In this document: positions 37,778 through 45,575 of the stretch, piece by piece
How positions within the stretch are numbered: the first letter of the stretch is position 1
Layout of the letters: every line of letters begins with the position of its first letter
Assembly (NCBI GenBank): GCA_019637155.1
Contig: JAHBWE010000010.1
Coordinates: 340,441-404,440 of the forward strand
Direction: 5' to 3'
From: Labilithrix sp.
Lineage (GTDB): Bacteria; Myxococcota_A; Polyangia; Polyangiales; Polyangiaceae
Length of the DNA: 64,000 nt
The notes under the pieces: model-generated
Seen by the model: only the letters and a program-made list of their open reading frames with translations
Database searches by the model: none
Told to the model about the DNA's origin: nothing
Translations under genes and position numbers: made by a program

Positions 37778-39123
37778 GGCGCGGAGGTCTCGGCGGGAGG
37801 GGCGAGCTCGGGCTCGGCGCGGACGATCTCGACCTTCATCACGTGCGTCTCGTTCGCCTCGCGCACGATCAGCTTGTACCCGTCGAGCTGCACCGTCGCC
37901 CCGACCTCGGGCACGCGGCCGACGCGGTGGACGACGAGGCCGCCGATCGACTCGAAGTCGCCCTCCTCGGGGAGCTTGGTCCCGATCGCCTTCTCGAGCT
38001 CCTCGATCGGCATCGCCGCGTCGGCGACGAAGCGGCCGTCGGCGAGCTTCGTGATGTTCGCCTCGTCCGTGTCGTACTCGTCGCGGATGTCGCCGACGAT
38101 CTCCTCGATGATGTCCTCGAGCGTCACGAGGCCGCCGGTGCCGCCGAACTCGTCGGTGACGATCGCGAGGTGGAGGCGGCGGCTCCGCATCTCCCGCAGC
38201 ACGCTGAGCGCGCCCTGCCCCTCGGTCACGAAGAGGACCGGCTTCCGGATGAGGTCGTCGAGCTTCTTCGCGGTGAGCATGCCCGCGCGGACGACGTCGA
38301 ACAGGTCCTTCACGTAGAGGAGGCCGATCACGTTGTCGGGCGTGTCGCGGTAGACGGGGTAGCGCGAGTGGCCGTCCTTGATGACGTGCTCGAGCACCTG
38401 GTCGAGCGAGAGGTCGATGTGGATCGTGGACATGTGCCGGCGCGGGACCATGACCTCGCGTGCCATCAGGTTCTTGAAGTCGAGCACGTTGCGGATCATC
38501 GTCGCCGGCTCTTTCTCGAGCGCGCCCGCCTTCTCGCCCTGGGCGACGATCCACTCCACCTCCGTCTCGGTGAGCCGCGCGTCGGCGTTGGTCGGCGCGT
38601 CGGGGACCTTCGTGCCGACGAAGCGGGCGAGCATCGCGAGCGGCTCGGCGACGGGGAGGACGACGAGCTCGAACGGCTTCAGGAGTCGCAGCGCGAGGCG
38701 GCCGACCTCCTCCGGGCGGCGGCGCGCGATCGTCCCGAAGATCTCGGCGAACGTCGCGTAGGTGAGGACCGAGACGACGACCGCGACGAGCGCGGAGATC
38801 GCGGGCCGCGCGAACGGGTTGAAGGTGTCGGCGAGGACGACCGCGGCGAGGCTGATCGCGGTGACGCGGACGACGAGCCAGCGCGAGAGGAGGCGGAGCC
38901 GCGACTCCGCGTAGCGCGTGAACGCCGGGTCCTTGTCCTCGACGAGGGTCTGCAGGCGCGCCTCGGGCAGCGAGGTCAGCGCCGCATCCGCAGCGGCGAA
39001 GAGCGAGCCGACGGCGGCCGCGGTGACGGCCAGAGCTATCGGTCCGAGGGGGGGCGCCAAATCGTCGTGCCCAGGGAGCACAGGTGTCCCCAGACGGGAG
39101 AGACGGTAGCCCGAGGGGTCCAC
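37774..39123 (-). CDS. CNNM/CBS-domain membrane protein (HlyC/CorC family)
   Basis: 449 residues, GTG start. An N-terminal DUF21/CNNM membrane domain with about four helices covers residues 25-165. A CBS pair follows (about 200-335; motifs VMVPRRHMSTIHIDLSLDQVLEHVIKDGHSRYPVYRD and VLFVTEGQGALSVLREMRSRRLHLAIVTDEFGGTGGLVTLEDIIEEIVGDI), then the small CorC/HlyC C-terminal domain (355-435). The family handles magnesium or cobalt efflux, or resistance; the substrate is not certain. Coupled to the downstream mini-ORF and the gene at 37353. Confidence 0.92.
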   Translation of the reverse strand: MDPSGYRLSRLGTPVLPGHDDLAPPLGPIALAVTAAAVGSLFAAADAALTSLPEARLQTLVEDKDPAFTRYAESRLRLLSRWLVVRVTAISLAAVVLADTFNPFARPAISALVAVVVSVLTYATFAEIFGTIARRRPEEVGRLALRLLKPFELVVLPVAEPLAMLARFVGTKVPDAPTNADARLTETEVEWIVAQGEKAGALEKEPATMIRNVLDFKNLMAREVMVPRRHMSTIHIDLSLDQVLEHVIKDGHSRYPVYRDTPDNVIGLLYVKDLFDVVRAGMLTAKKLDDLIRKPVLFVTEGQGALSVLREMRSRRLHLAIVTDEFGGTGGLVTLEDIIEEIVGDIRDEYDTDEANITKLADGRFVADAAMPIEELEKAIGTKLPEEGDFESIGGLVVHRVGRVPEVGATVQLDGYKLIVREANETHVMKVEIVRAEPELAPPAETSAP

Positions 39124-39144
39124 CGCTTCAATCTTTCCCGGTCA

Positions 39145-39243
39145 GGGGCTGCGCCCCCGACACCCCCGCTCGTCACCAGGGCCCCCGAAGACGGGGGCGC
39201 TGCGCGCCGCTGGAGCGGCCCCGGTGACGAGCTGGGCGGGGTG
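39145..39243. repeat. nested palindromic element
   Basis: Several perfect inverted repeats are nested here. Outer: CACCCC (39161-39166) with GGGGTG (39238-39243). Middle: 10-bp GCTCGTCACC (39168-39177) with GGTGACGAGC (39223-39232). Inner: GCCCCCG (39181-39187) with CGGGGGC (39192-39198). A flanking GGGGC-TGC-GCCCC hairpin is at 39145-39157. Transcribed, it would fold as a branched structure. It sits in the gap between the divergent CorC gene and the FliK-like gene. Candidate REP-like element, structured RNA or leader; no gene is seen in 39124-39294. Confidence 0.6.
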
Positions 39244-39294
39244 CCGCATCGGATTGGGCGCAACCTGGCGGGCGCTCGGTCGAAGGTGGTGGCC

Positions 39295-39900
39295 ATGTCC
39301 GCGCCTCCGACCCGAACATCCGCTCGAGCTCGCCCTGTGACCAAGACGCCTGCTTCGAGGCCGATTTCAAACGTCATTTCGAATCCTTTCGCGCAGCTTT
39401 TTGCCAAGACGATGAAGGCTTGCCCGGCTCGGAGCGGGCCGGCGCCGAAGAAGGGTCCGGAGATGGGGGCCGCGCCGAAGGTCGCCGCGCCGAAGGTCGC
39501 TGCCCCGAAGGACGCGAAAGATGCGGATCTCCTCGTCGATGACGGGAAGCGGAGGCCGCCGGAGGCGGACCCGCTCGATCCGGACACGCGCCGCTTCGCG
39601 CAGCTCGCGCCGCCGGCGTTCACGCCGGTCGCGGCGGCGCCGGTCGCAGCGGCCGACGAGATCGCGCCGCGCGCGCGCGTGTCGATGGAGGAGCTCCTCC
39701 CGCAGCTCGTGAAGCGCATCGCGTGGGCGGGCGATCGCCGGCGCGGCTCGGTGCAGATGGAGCTCGGCGCCGGCCCCCACGCCGGCACCGTCGTCACCGT
39801 GCACGCCGACGACGGACACGTCCGCATCGAGCTCCACGGCGACGACGCCGGCACCCTCCAACGCCGCCTCGAGGCGCGCGGCTTCCACGTGGAGCGCTGA
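39295..39900 (+). CDS. protein with FliK/HpaP-like C-terminal domain
   Basis: 201 residues, ATG start. The first 120 residues are disordered, rich in Ala, Pro and Lys, with a short KVAAPKVAAPKDAK repeat. From about residue 127 the pattern EELLPQLVKRIAWAGDRRRGSVQMEL ... GTVVTVHADDGHVRIELHGDDAGTLQRRLEARGFHV resembles the C-terminal domain of flagellar hook-length protein FliK and type III secretion HpaP. No other secretion or flagellar genes are in this window, so the assignment is tentative. Convergent with the DUF4178 gene with 2 bases between. Confidence 0.5.
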   Translation: MSAPPTRTSARARPVTKTPASRPISNVISNPFAQLFAKTMKACPARSGPAPKKGPEMGAAPKVAAPKVAAPKDAKDADLLVDDGKRRPPEADPLDPDTRRFAQLAPPAFTPVAAAPVAAADEIAPRARVSMEELLPQLVKRIAWAGDRRRGSVQMELGAGPHAGTVVTVHADDGHVRIELHGDDAGTLQRRLEARGFHVER

Positions 39901-39902
39901 CG

Positions 39903-40826
39903 TCACCGGGGGCGCGGGAGCGCGCGTTTGTCGAAGGCTCGGGCGATGGTGTTGGAGGGGAGGGGGGTCGCGCGGGACCAGGAGAGCTCGGTGCCGAGGA
40001 CGCGTTCTAGCGTGAGGTCGCCATGCTCCTGTTGCCACGTGAGCTCGCCGCGCTCGGCGCGCCAGGGGAGCTCGCCGCTCGCCCACTCGAGCTTCGTGAA
40101 GAACGGCGGGTCCGTCAGGTCCTCCGCGATCGTCCCCGCCTCCACCGGCGCGACGTAAGACCAGCGGCCGTCCGCCCCCGCCACGAGCCAGCGCAGGCCG
40201 ATGCCTGCACTGTACATGCAGTACTCCTGCCACCGTTCGCCCTCCTCGTTGACGCGCGCGACGAGGCCGAGGACCGTGTACTCGACGCCGTCGAGAGCGC
40301 CGCGATCGCCGGGGACGAGCCACGGCTCGATCCCGCTCGGCGGCGAGACGTCGGGGACCGCGACGAGGCGGGGTGGATGTGGCGCGAGCGCGAGGCCCAG
40401 CGCGCGCGGGTCGATCGCGCGGCCGAGGAACGTGCGGCCCTGCGCGACCGAGGCGCGCCGCGGCGCGGGGGCGACCTCGCAGAGGTCGAGGAAGTCGTAC
40501 GGCTCGGGCGGCGGCTCGACCTCGCCCCAGTCCGCGAGCCGCGTCGCGGTCCCGCGCTCGACGACGATCCACGGCAGGCGATCGCCGGGGAGGAGCGCGT
40601 CCGCGGCCGACACGAGCGAGCCCTCGCGGAAGAGCGTGAACGAGCCCGCCGCCTCCGAGAGGAAACACGGGACGTCCGAGAGCGTCCACTCGTTCCAGAG
40701 GTTCCCGCGCCGCCCGCGGAAGCAGCGACGGCCGGTGAGCTCGAACGGCCGGCCTTCGAGCGTGCCCTTCGCGCCGAGGGTGAGGATGCTCGTCGCCGCG
40801 AGGTCGGCCGTGAGGTCGTGCGTCAT
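39903..40826 (-). CDS. DUF4178 domain protein
   Basis: 307 residues. Two DUF4178-type units are visible: one around residues 13-60 (LTLGAKGTLEGRPFELTGRRCFRGRRGNLWNEWTL) and one around 165-240 (PGDRGALDGVEYTVLGLVARV ... MYSAGIGLRWLVAGADGRWSYV). In each unit a 'G-x-x-G-x-x-Y/F-x-V-x-G' strand pattern precedes a Trp-rich segment. Function unknown; the family often occurs beside shock or stress proteins. ATG overlaps the M19 peptidase stop (ATGA). Confidence 0.8.
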   Translation of the reverse strand: MTHDLTADLAATSILTLGAKGTLEGRPFELTGRRCFRGRRGNLWNEWTLSDVPCFLSEAAGSFTLFREGSLVSAADALLPGDRLPWIVVERGTATRLADWGEVEPPPEPYDFLDLCEVAPAPRRASVAQGRTFLGRAIDPRALGLALAPHPPRLVAVPDVSPPSGIEPWLVPGDRGALDGVEYTVLGLVARVNEEGERWQEYCMYSAGIGLRWLVAGADGRWSYVAPVEAGTIAEDLTDPPFFTKLEWASGELPWRAERGELTWQQEHGDLTLERVLGTELSWSRATPLPSNTIARAFDKRALPRPR

Positions 40827-41821
40827 GCTTCGGCGAGGACGCGCAGCGCGTTGTCGCGCAGGATCTTGCCGACCGCGCGGCGCGAGAAGCCCGCTTCGAG
40901 GAGCGCGTCCGTGAGCAGCGGGAGGCCGCGCGGGTCCTTGAGCGGCTTGGTCGGGATGATGAAGCCGTCCCAGTCGCTCCCGAGCGCGGGCGCGTCCTCG
41001 CCGACGACGTCGACGATGTGCTTCAGGTGCTTCACGACCGGCTCGAGCCCGTCGCCCCCGACGAAGCGCGGGCAGAAGATGACCCCGACGACGCCGCCCT
41101 TGTCCGCGACCGCGCGGAGCTGCGCGTCGTCCACGTTGCGCCAGTGCTCGAACGCGCCGAGCACGCCGGTGTGGCTCACGATCGGGGGCTTGTGCGCGAC
41201 GCGGCAGGCGTCGATGAAGCCTCGCTTGTTGATGTGCGCGAGGTCCACGATCACGCCCTCCGCCTCGCAGCGCTCGACGAGCTGGTGGCCCCAGCGCGTG
41301 AGCCCCTCGTCGCGCTGGCCGCGCCCGTAGGCCGGGAAGCCCGCCTCGTTCGAGCTGAAGTGGAGGAACCCGATGTAGCGGACGCCGCGGCGCGCGAAGA
41401 CGCCCACGTTGTCGAGGTCGCCCTCGAGCGCGTGCGCGCCCTCGATCCCCAGGAGCGCGGCGATGACGCCGTCCTCGTTGCACTCCTGGATCTCGGCCGC
41501 CGTCTTGACGAGGCGCATCGCCCCCGGTCGATGCGCGATCTGCCGATCGAGCGCGTCGATCTGCTCCATGCACGTGCGCGCCATCCCGCGCGGGCGGTCC
41601 GCGAGCGGGAGCGAGACGAGCCCGAAGAACTGGGCGCCCATGCCGCCCTCGCGCATGCGCGGGAGGTCGACGTGGCCGCCGAGGGCGGCGAACGGGAGCG
41701 GCGGCTCGTGCGCCTTGTGCATGTCGTAGCCGATCCAGCGCGACCACATCAGCGTGTCGGCGTGCAGGTCGATCGCAGGATGCTCGTCGTGGAGCGAGCG
41801 GGCGGCGTCGGAGCCCTGCAT
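40823..41821 (-). CDS. membrane dipeptidase-type metallopeptidase (M19, renal dipeptidase family)
   Basis: 332 residues. Zinc-site motifs are IDLHADTL (His-x-Asp), IEGAHAL (bridging Glu), VDLAHIN and PPIVSHTG (the two later His), and SDWDG near residue 287 as the last conserved Asp. It cleaves dipeptides, including D-amino-acid containing ones, in related enzymes. No signal peptide is present with the ATG at 41821; a start at 41893 would add 24 basic, Arg/Trp-rich residues that are not like the family. Operon with DUF4178. Confidence 0.92.
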   Translation of the reverse strand: MQGSDAARSLHDEHPAIDLHADTLMWSRWIGYDMHKAHEPPLPFAALGGHVDLPRMREGGMGAQFFGLVSLPLADRPRGMARTCMEQIDALDRQIAHRPGAMRLVKTAAEIQECNEDGVIAALLGIEGAHALEGDLDNVGVFARRGVRYIGFLHFSSNEAGFPAYGRGQRDEGLTRWGHQLVERCEAEGVIVDLAHINKRGFIDACRVAHKPPIVSHTGVLGAFEHWRNVDDAQLRAVADKGGVVGVIFCPRFVGGDGLEPVVKHLKHIVDVVGEDAPALGSDWDGFIIPTKPLKDPRGLPLLTDALLEAGFSRRAVGKILRDNALRVLAEA

Positions 41822-41904
41822 CGCCCACCAGCGTGCAGCCGTCCTATGCGATGGGCAAGCCCAACGTGCTTGGCGCCGCCCGTCCGTACGCATAAAAACG
41901 AGGG

Positions 41905-42846
41905 GTGATCGCCCAGTCGATGCTCGACCTCGTCGGCCAGACGCCGCTCGTGCGCCTCCGCGGCGCGTGGGGCGACGGCCTCGACGCCGAGCCGCGCGCC
42001 GCGGTCTGGGCGAAGATGGAGAACCTCAACCCGGGCGGCAGCGTGAAGGACCGCATCTGCCGCGCGATGATCGAGGACGCCGAGGCGCGCGGGCTCGTCT
42101 CGAAGCCGGGGCCGATCGTCGAGCCGACGAGCGGCAACACCGGCATCGGCCTCGCGCTCGTGTGCGCGGTGAAGGGGTACCGCTGCATCCTCACGATGCC
42201 CGAGAGCATGAGCCTCGAACGGCGGCAGCTGCTCGAGGCCTACGGCGCCGAGATCGTGCTGACGCCCGCCGAAGACCAGATGGAAGGCGCGATCGCGCGG
42301 GCGAAGGAGATCGTCGCAGAGACGCCGGGCGCGTTCATGCCCCAGCAGTTCGAGAGCGCCGCGAACCCGAGCGTGCACGCGCGGACGACCGCGTTCGAGA
42401 TCCTCCAGGCGATGAGCGGCCTCACGATCGACGCGTTCGTCGCCGGCGTCGGCACCGGCGGCACCGTCTCCGGCGTCGGCCCCGAGCTCACGAAGTGCTT
42501 CCCGCAGGTGCGCGTCGTCGCGGTCGAGCCCGACGCGTGCGCGACGATCTCGCGCGGCGAGCGCGGCCCGACCAAGATCCAGGGCCTCGCGGCGGGCTTC
42601 GTCCCGCGCAACTACCACCCGAGCGCGGTGACCGAGGTGCGCACCGTGACCGACGAGGACGCGTGGCGGACGAAGACGCTGCTCGCGAGGAAAGAAGGCC
42701 TCCTCGTCGGCATCAGCGCCGGCGCCGCGGTCGCGGTCGCGATGCGCGTCGCGCGCGAGCTCGGCGACCCCGAGAAGAACGTCGTGACGATCCTCCCCGA
42801 CACCGGCGAGCGCTACTTCAGCCTCGAGGAGTACTTCCCCGAATGA
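41905..42846 (+). CDS. cysK: cysteine synthase (CysK type)
   Basis: 313 residues, GTG start. PLP-dependent fold type II: Lys in NPGGSVKDR, the substrate loop PTSGNTGIG, TMPESMSLERRQLL, and the phosphate loop GVGTGGTVSGVG. It replaces the acetyl group of O-acetylserine with sulfide to give cysteine. Its stop overlaps the E1 gene (ATGA), and it heads the cysteine gene cluster. Confidence 0.94.
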   Translation: MIAQSMLDLVGQTPLVRLRGAWGDGLDAEPRAAVWAKMENLNPGGSVKDRICRAMIEDAEARGLVSKPGPIVEPTSGNTGIGLALVCAVKGYRCILTMPESMSLERRQLLEAYGAEIVLTPAEDQMEGAIARAKEIVAETPGAFMPQQFESAANPSVHARTTAFEILQAMSGLTIDAFVAGVGTGGTVSGVGPELTKCFPQVRVVAVEPDACATISRGERGPTKIQGLAAGFVPRNYHPSAVTEVRTVTDEDAWRTKTLLARKEGLLVGISAGAAVAVAMRVARELGDPEKNVVTILPDTGERYFSLEEYFPE

Positions 42847-43565
42847 GCGGGAGGAGCCGCGTGCTCGTCGTCGGGATCGGAGGGCTCGGCTGCCCCGCCG
42901 CGATGGCGCTCGCGCGCGCCGGCGTGGGCACGCTCGGCATCGCGGACGACGACGCCGTCGACGTCACGAACCTCCATCGCCAGATCCTCTTTTCCGACGA
43001 AGACGTGGGAAAGTCCAAAGTCGATGTCGCCGCGGAGCGCCTCGGAGCCGACGGCGCGGACGTCGAGCGCCACGAGACGAGGCTCCTCCCGCACAACGCG
43101 GTCGAGCTCGTGCGCCGCTACGACCTCGTCGTCGAGGGCAGCGACAACTTCGCGACGAAGTTCCTGACCGCGGACGCGTGCCGGATCGCGCGGCGGCCCG
43201 TCGTCCACGCCGCCGCGGTGCGCTGGCACGGCACCGCGCTCGCGGTCGGGGCCGAAGCGCGGCCTTGCTACCGCTGCCTCTTCGAGGACGTCCCGCTCGA
43301 GGACGCCCCGAACTGCGCCGAGGCCGGCGTCATCGGCCCCGTCGTCGGCGTCGTCGCGGCGGCGCAGGCCGACCTGGCGCTCCGCCTCCTCGCGGGGGAA
43401 GACGCCGGCGGCGAGCTCTTCACGTTCGACGGGAAATCCCTCGCCCACCGGCGCCGCCGCATCGGCCGCCGCCCCGACTGTCCGCTCTGCGGCGACGCCG
43501 AGCGCATCACCGACATCCAACCGACGCGCTACGTCGAAGGAGTGAACGCATGCCTACCATCGTGA
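42843..43565 (+). CDS. MoeB/ThiF-like E1 adenylyltransferase lacking the N-terminal segment
   Basis: 240 residues. It activates the C-terminal glycine of a ubiquitin-like sulfur carrier as acyl-adenylate. The nucleotide loop VLVVGIGGLG starts at residue 7, then DDDAVDVTNLHRQILFSDEDVGKSK, the catalytic Cys in NCAEAGV, and zinc cysteines in CYRC and CPLC. In E. coli MoeB about 25 residues come before the glycine loop, including RYxRQ with Arg14, which reaches into the partner's ATP site. That segment is absent here, and no room exists upstream because the ATG overlaps cysK. There is no rhodanese domain. Overlaps cysO by 16 bases. Confidence 0.9.
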   Translation: MSGRSRVLVVGIGGLGCPAAMALARAGVGTLGIADDDAVDVTNLHRQILFSDEDVGKSKVDVAAERLGADGADVERHETRLLPHNAVELVRRYDLVVEGSDNFATKFLTADACRIARRPVVHAAAVRWHGTALAVGAEARPCYRCLFEDVPLEDAPNCAEAGVIGPVVGVVAAAQADLALRLLAGEDAGGELFTFDGKSLAHRRRRIGRRPDCPLCGDAERITDIQPTRYVEGVNACLPS

Positions 43566-43822
43566 GGATCCCCGCCGCCCTGAGGACGTTGACCGGCGGC
43601 GCCGACGAAGTGAGCGCCGACGGCGCGACCGTCGGCGACGTCATCGCCGACCTCGACAAGAAGCACCCCGGCTTCAAGGACCGCCTCCTCGACGACAAGG
43701 GCGTCCGCCGCTTCATCAACATCTACGTCGGCGAGGAGGACGTGCGCTTCAGCGGCGGCCTCGCGACCGAGCTCAAGGCCGGCGACCAGATCAGCATCAT
43801 CCCTGCGATCGCGGGGGGCTGA
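43550..43822 (+). CDS. cysO: sulfur carrier protein CysO (ThiS/MoaD-like)
   Basis: 90 residues with the beta-grasp fold pattern (MPTIVRIPAALRTLTGG, VGDVIADLDKKHPGFKDRLLD) and the C-terminal end SIIPAIAGG. The Gly-Gly tail is the site of adenylation and thiocarboxylation, very like M. tuberculosis CysO, which ends in PAVAGG. It carries sulfur as a C-terminal thiocarboxylate to CysM. The ATG overlaps the E1 gene's 3' end, with GAAGGAG as a good ribosome site. Confidence 0.93.
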   Translation: MPTIVRIPAALRTLTGGADEVSADGATVGDVIADLDKKHPGFKDRLLDDKGVRRFINIYVGEEDVRFSGGLATELKAGDQISIIPAIAGG

Positions 43823-43827
43823 GCCGC

Positions 43828-44109
43828 GTGACGCACGCAGGTCGCTACGGCCGGCAGGTCCGGCTCGCCGACGTCGGCGCGGCGGGCCAGGCGCGCATCG
43901 AGGCCACGCGGACGGGCCTCGCGACGCACGGCTTCGCGCGCGCGATCGAGGAGCGCTACCTCCGCGCGGCGGGCGCGCAGGTCGAAGACGCGCCCGCCGC
44001 GGCCGCGATCCCGGACCTCGGCCTCCGCCACGACGCCGCGCGCGACGTCGCGGCCGGCGCCTACGCCGCGCTCCTCGTCCTCCGCCGCGCCGTTCGGGAC
44101 GAAGGATGA
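43828..44109 (+). CDS. small protein with the E1 N-terminal RYxRQ motif
   Basis: 93 residues, GTG start, 5 bases after cysO and with an ATGA overlap to cysM. Residues 6-21 (RYGRQVRLADVGAAGQ) match the N-terminal segment of MoeB/ThiF-type E1 enzymes, R-Y-x-R-Q-I-x-L-x-x-x-G-x-x-G-Q. Arg9 corresponds to MoeB Arg14, the residue given in trans to the partner subunit's ATP site. The rest (22-93) is Ala-rich, probably helical, and lacks the glycine loop. The E1 encoded just upstream lacks exactly this part. I infer that it completes the E1 in trans. Confidence 0.75.
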   Translation: MTHAGRYGRQVRLADVGAAGQARIEATRTGLATHGFARAIEERYLRAAGAQVEDAPAAAAIPDLGLRHDAARDVAAGAYAALLVLRRAVRDEG

Positions 44110-45053
44110 GCGGCTGGCTTCGCACGCGCCGGATGGAGTCCGTCACCGAGGCGGTCGGCGACACGCCGCTCCTCCGCCTCCGCGTCGTGACGAAGAACGC
44201 GCCGGACGTGCCGGTCTACGCGAAGCTCGAGTTCGAAAACCCGGGCGGCAGCGTGAAGGACCGCGCCGCGCTGCGGATGATCCAGGACGCGCTCGCGGAC
44301 GGGCGCCTCACGAAGGGCAAGACCCTCATCGACTCCACGAGCGGCAACACCGGCGTCGCGTATTCGCTCTTCGGCGCCGCGCTCGGCATTCCGGTAAAAC
44401 TGGTGATGCCGTCGAACGTATCGAAAGCGCGTAAAGACATCGCGCGCGCGTTCGGCACCGAGATCATCTACTCGGACCCGCTCGAGGGCTCCGACGGCGC
44501 GATCGTCCTCGCGAAGAAGATCGTCGACGAAGACCCGGAGAAGTGGTTTTACCCCGACCAGTACGCGAACCCGGGGAACCCGCTCGCGCACTACCACGGC
44601 ACCGGCGCCGAGATCTTGCGCGACGTCGGCGACAGCATCACCCACTTCGTCGCCGGCCTCGGCACGAGCGGCACGATGATGGGGACCGCGCGGCGGCTCA
44701 AGGAGCACCATCGTCCCATCCGCTGCGTCGCGGTCGAGCCCGACTCGCCGCTCCACGGGCTCGAGGGCCTGAAGCACATGGCGTCGAGCCTCGTCCCCGC
44801 CATCTACGACCGCGCCGTGCACGACGAGACGGTGCACGTGACGACCGAAGACGGCTGGGACATGGCCGACGCCCTCGCGCGCGAAGAGGGCCTCCACGTC
44901 GGGCACTCCGCCGGCGCGAACGTATTCTGCGCGGTGAAGATCGCGGAGCGGCTGCAGCAGGAAGGCCAGCCCGGCTGCGTCGTCGTCATCGTGCCCGATC
45001 GCGGCGACCGCTATTTCTCGCCGCTCCGGTGGGAGAAGAAGTACGTCTGGTGA
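44106..45053 (+). CDS. cysM: CysM-type cysteine synthase (O-phosphoserine sulfhydrylase-like)
   Basis: 315 residues. PLP Lys in NPGGSVKDRAALRM, substrate loop STSGNTGV, phosphate loop GLGTSGTMMG. Segments DPLEGSDGAI, YHGTGAEIL and IYDRAVHDE resemble the M. tuberculosis CysM, which takes sulfur from CysO-thiocarboxylate and O-phosphoserine to make a CysO-cysteine adduct. The position after cysO supports this. Direct sulfide use cannot be excluded. Confidence 0.9.
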   Translation: MSGWLRTRRMESVTEAVGDTPLLRLRVVTKNAPDVPVYAKLEFENPGGSVKDRAALRMIQDALADGRLTKGKTLIDSTSGNTGVAYSLFGAALGIPVKLVMPSNVSKARKDIARAFGTEIIYSDPLEGSDGAIVLAKKIVDEDPEKWFYPDQYANPGNPLAHYHGTGAEILRDVGDSITHFVAGLGTSGTMMGTARRLKEHHRPIRCVAVEPDSPLHGLEGLKHMASSLVPAIYDRAVHDETVHVTTEDGWDMADALAREEGLHVGHSAGANVFCAVKIAERLQQEGQPGCVVVIVPDRGDRYFSPLRWEKKYVW

Positions 45054-45057
45054 CTCG

Positions 45058-45558
45058 ATGAAGAACCCTTGGATCCAGGGCAACCTCCGCATCGCGCAGG
45101 CCGTCATCGACAAGGTCGACGAGGAGGCGCGCGCGGCCTACGCCCGCGACGAAGAGAGCTGCGGCCTCCTGCTCGGACCGGAGGACGACCCGCTCGGCGT
45201 CGACGAGGTCGTCCCGCTCGAGAACCGCGCGAACAAGCTCCACGCGCTCGATCCCGAGACCTACCCGCGCACCGGGCGCATGTACTTCGACGTCGATCCG
45301 CTCAAGTTCGAGCGCGCCGTCCGCGCCGGAGCGACGAACGGGAGGCCGGTGAAGGTCCTCTATCACTCGCACCTCGACGTCGGCGCGTACTTCTCGGACA
45401 CCGACGCCGCGGCCGCGACGATGGGCGGCGAAGCGCCGGCCTACGACCTCGCGTACCTCGTCACGTCGGTCCGCGCGGGGGCGGTCGACGATCGCAAGCT
45501 CTTCATCTGGGATCCGGCCGCGAAGCGGTTCGTCGAAACGAACCTGACGATCGCGTAG
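45058..45558 (+). CDS. Mec-type JAMM metalloprotease (CysO-cysteine peptidase)
   Basis: 166 residues. The full JAMM zinc motif is present: Glu33 (EESCG), His103-Ser-His105, Ser113 and Asp116 (HSHLDVGAYFSDTD). In M. tuberculosis the homologue Mec releases cysteine from the CysO adduct and regenerates CysO. It starts 4 bases after cysM, closing a gene set in pathway order: E1, CysO, CysM, Mec. Confidence 0.92.
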   Translation: MKNPWIQGNLRIAQAVIDKVDEEARAAYARDEESCGLLLGPEDDPLGVDEVVPLENRANKLHALDPETYPRTGRMYFDVDPLKFERAVRAGATNGRPVKVLYHSHLDVGAYFSDTDAAAATMGGEAPAYDLAYLVTSVRAGAVDDRKLFIWDPAAKRFVETNLTIA

Positions 45559-45575
45559 TGCTACGTTCTTGCGGC

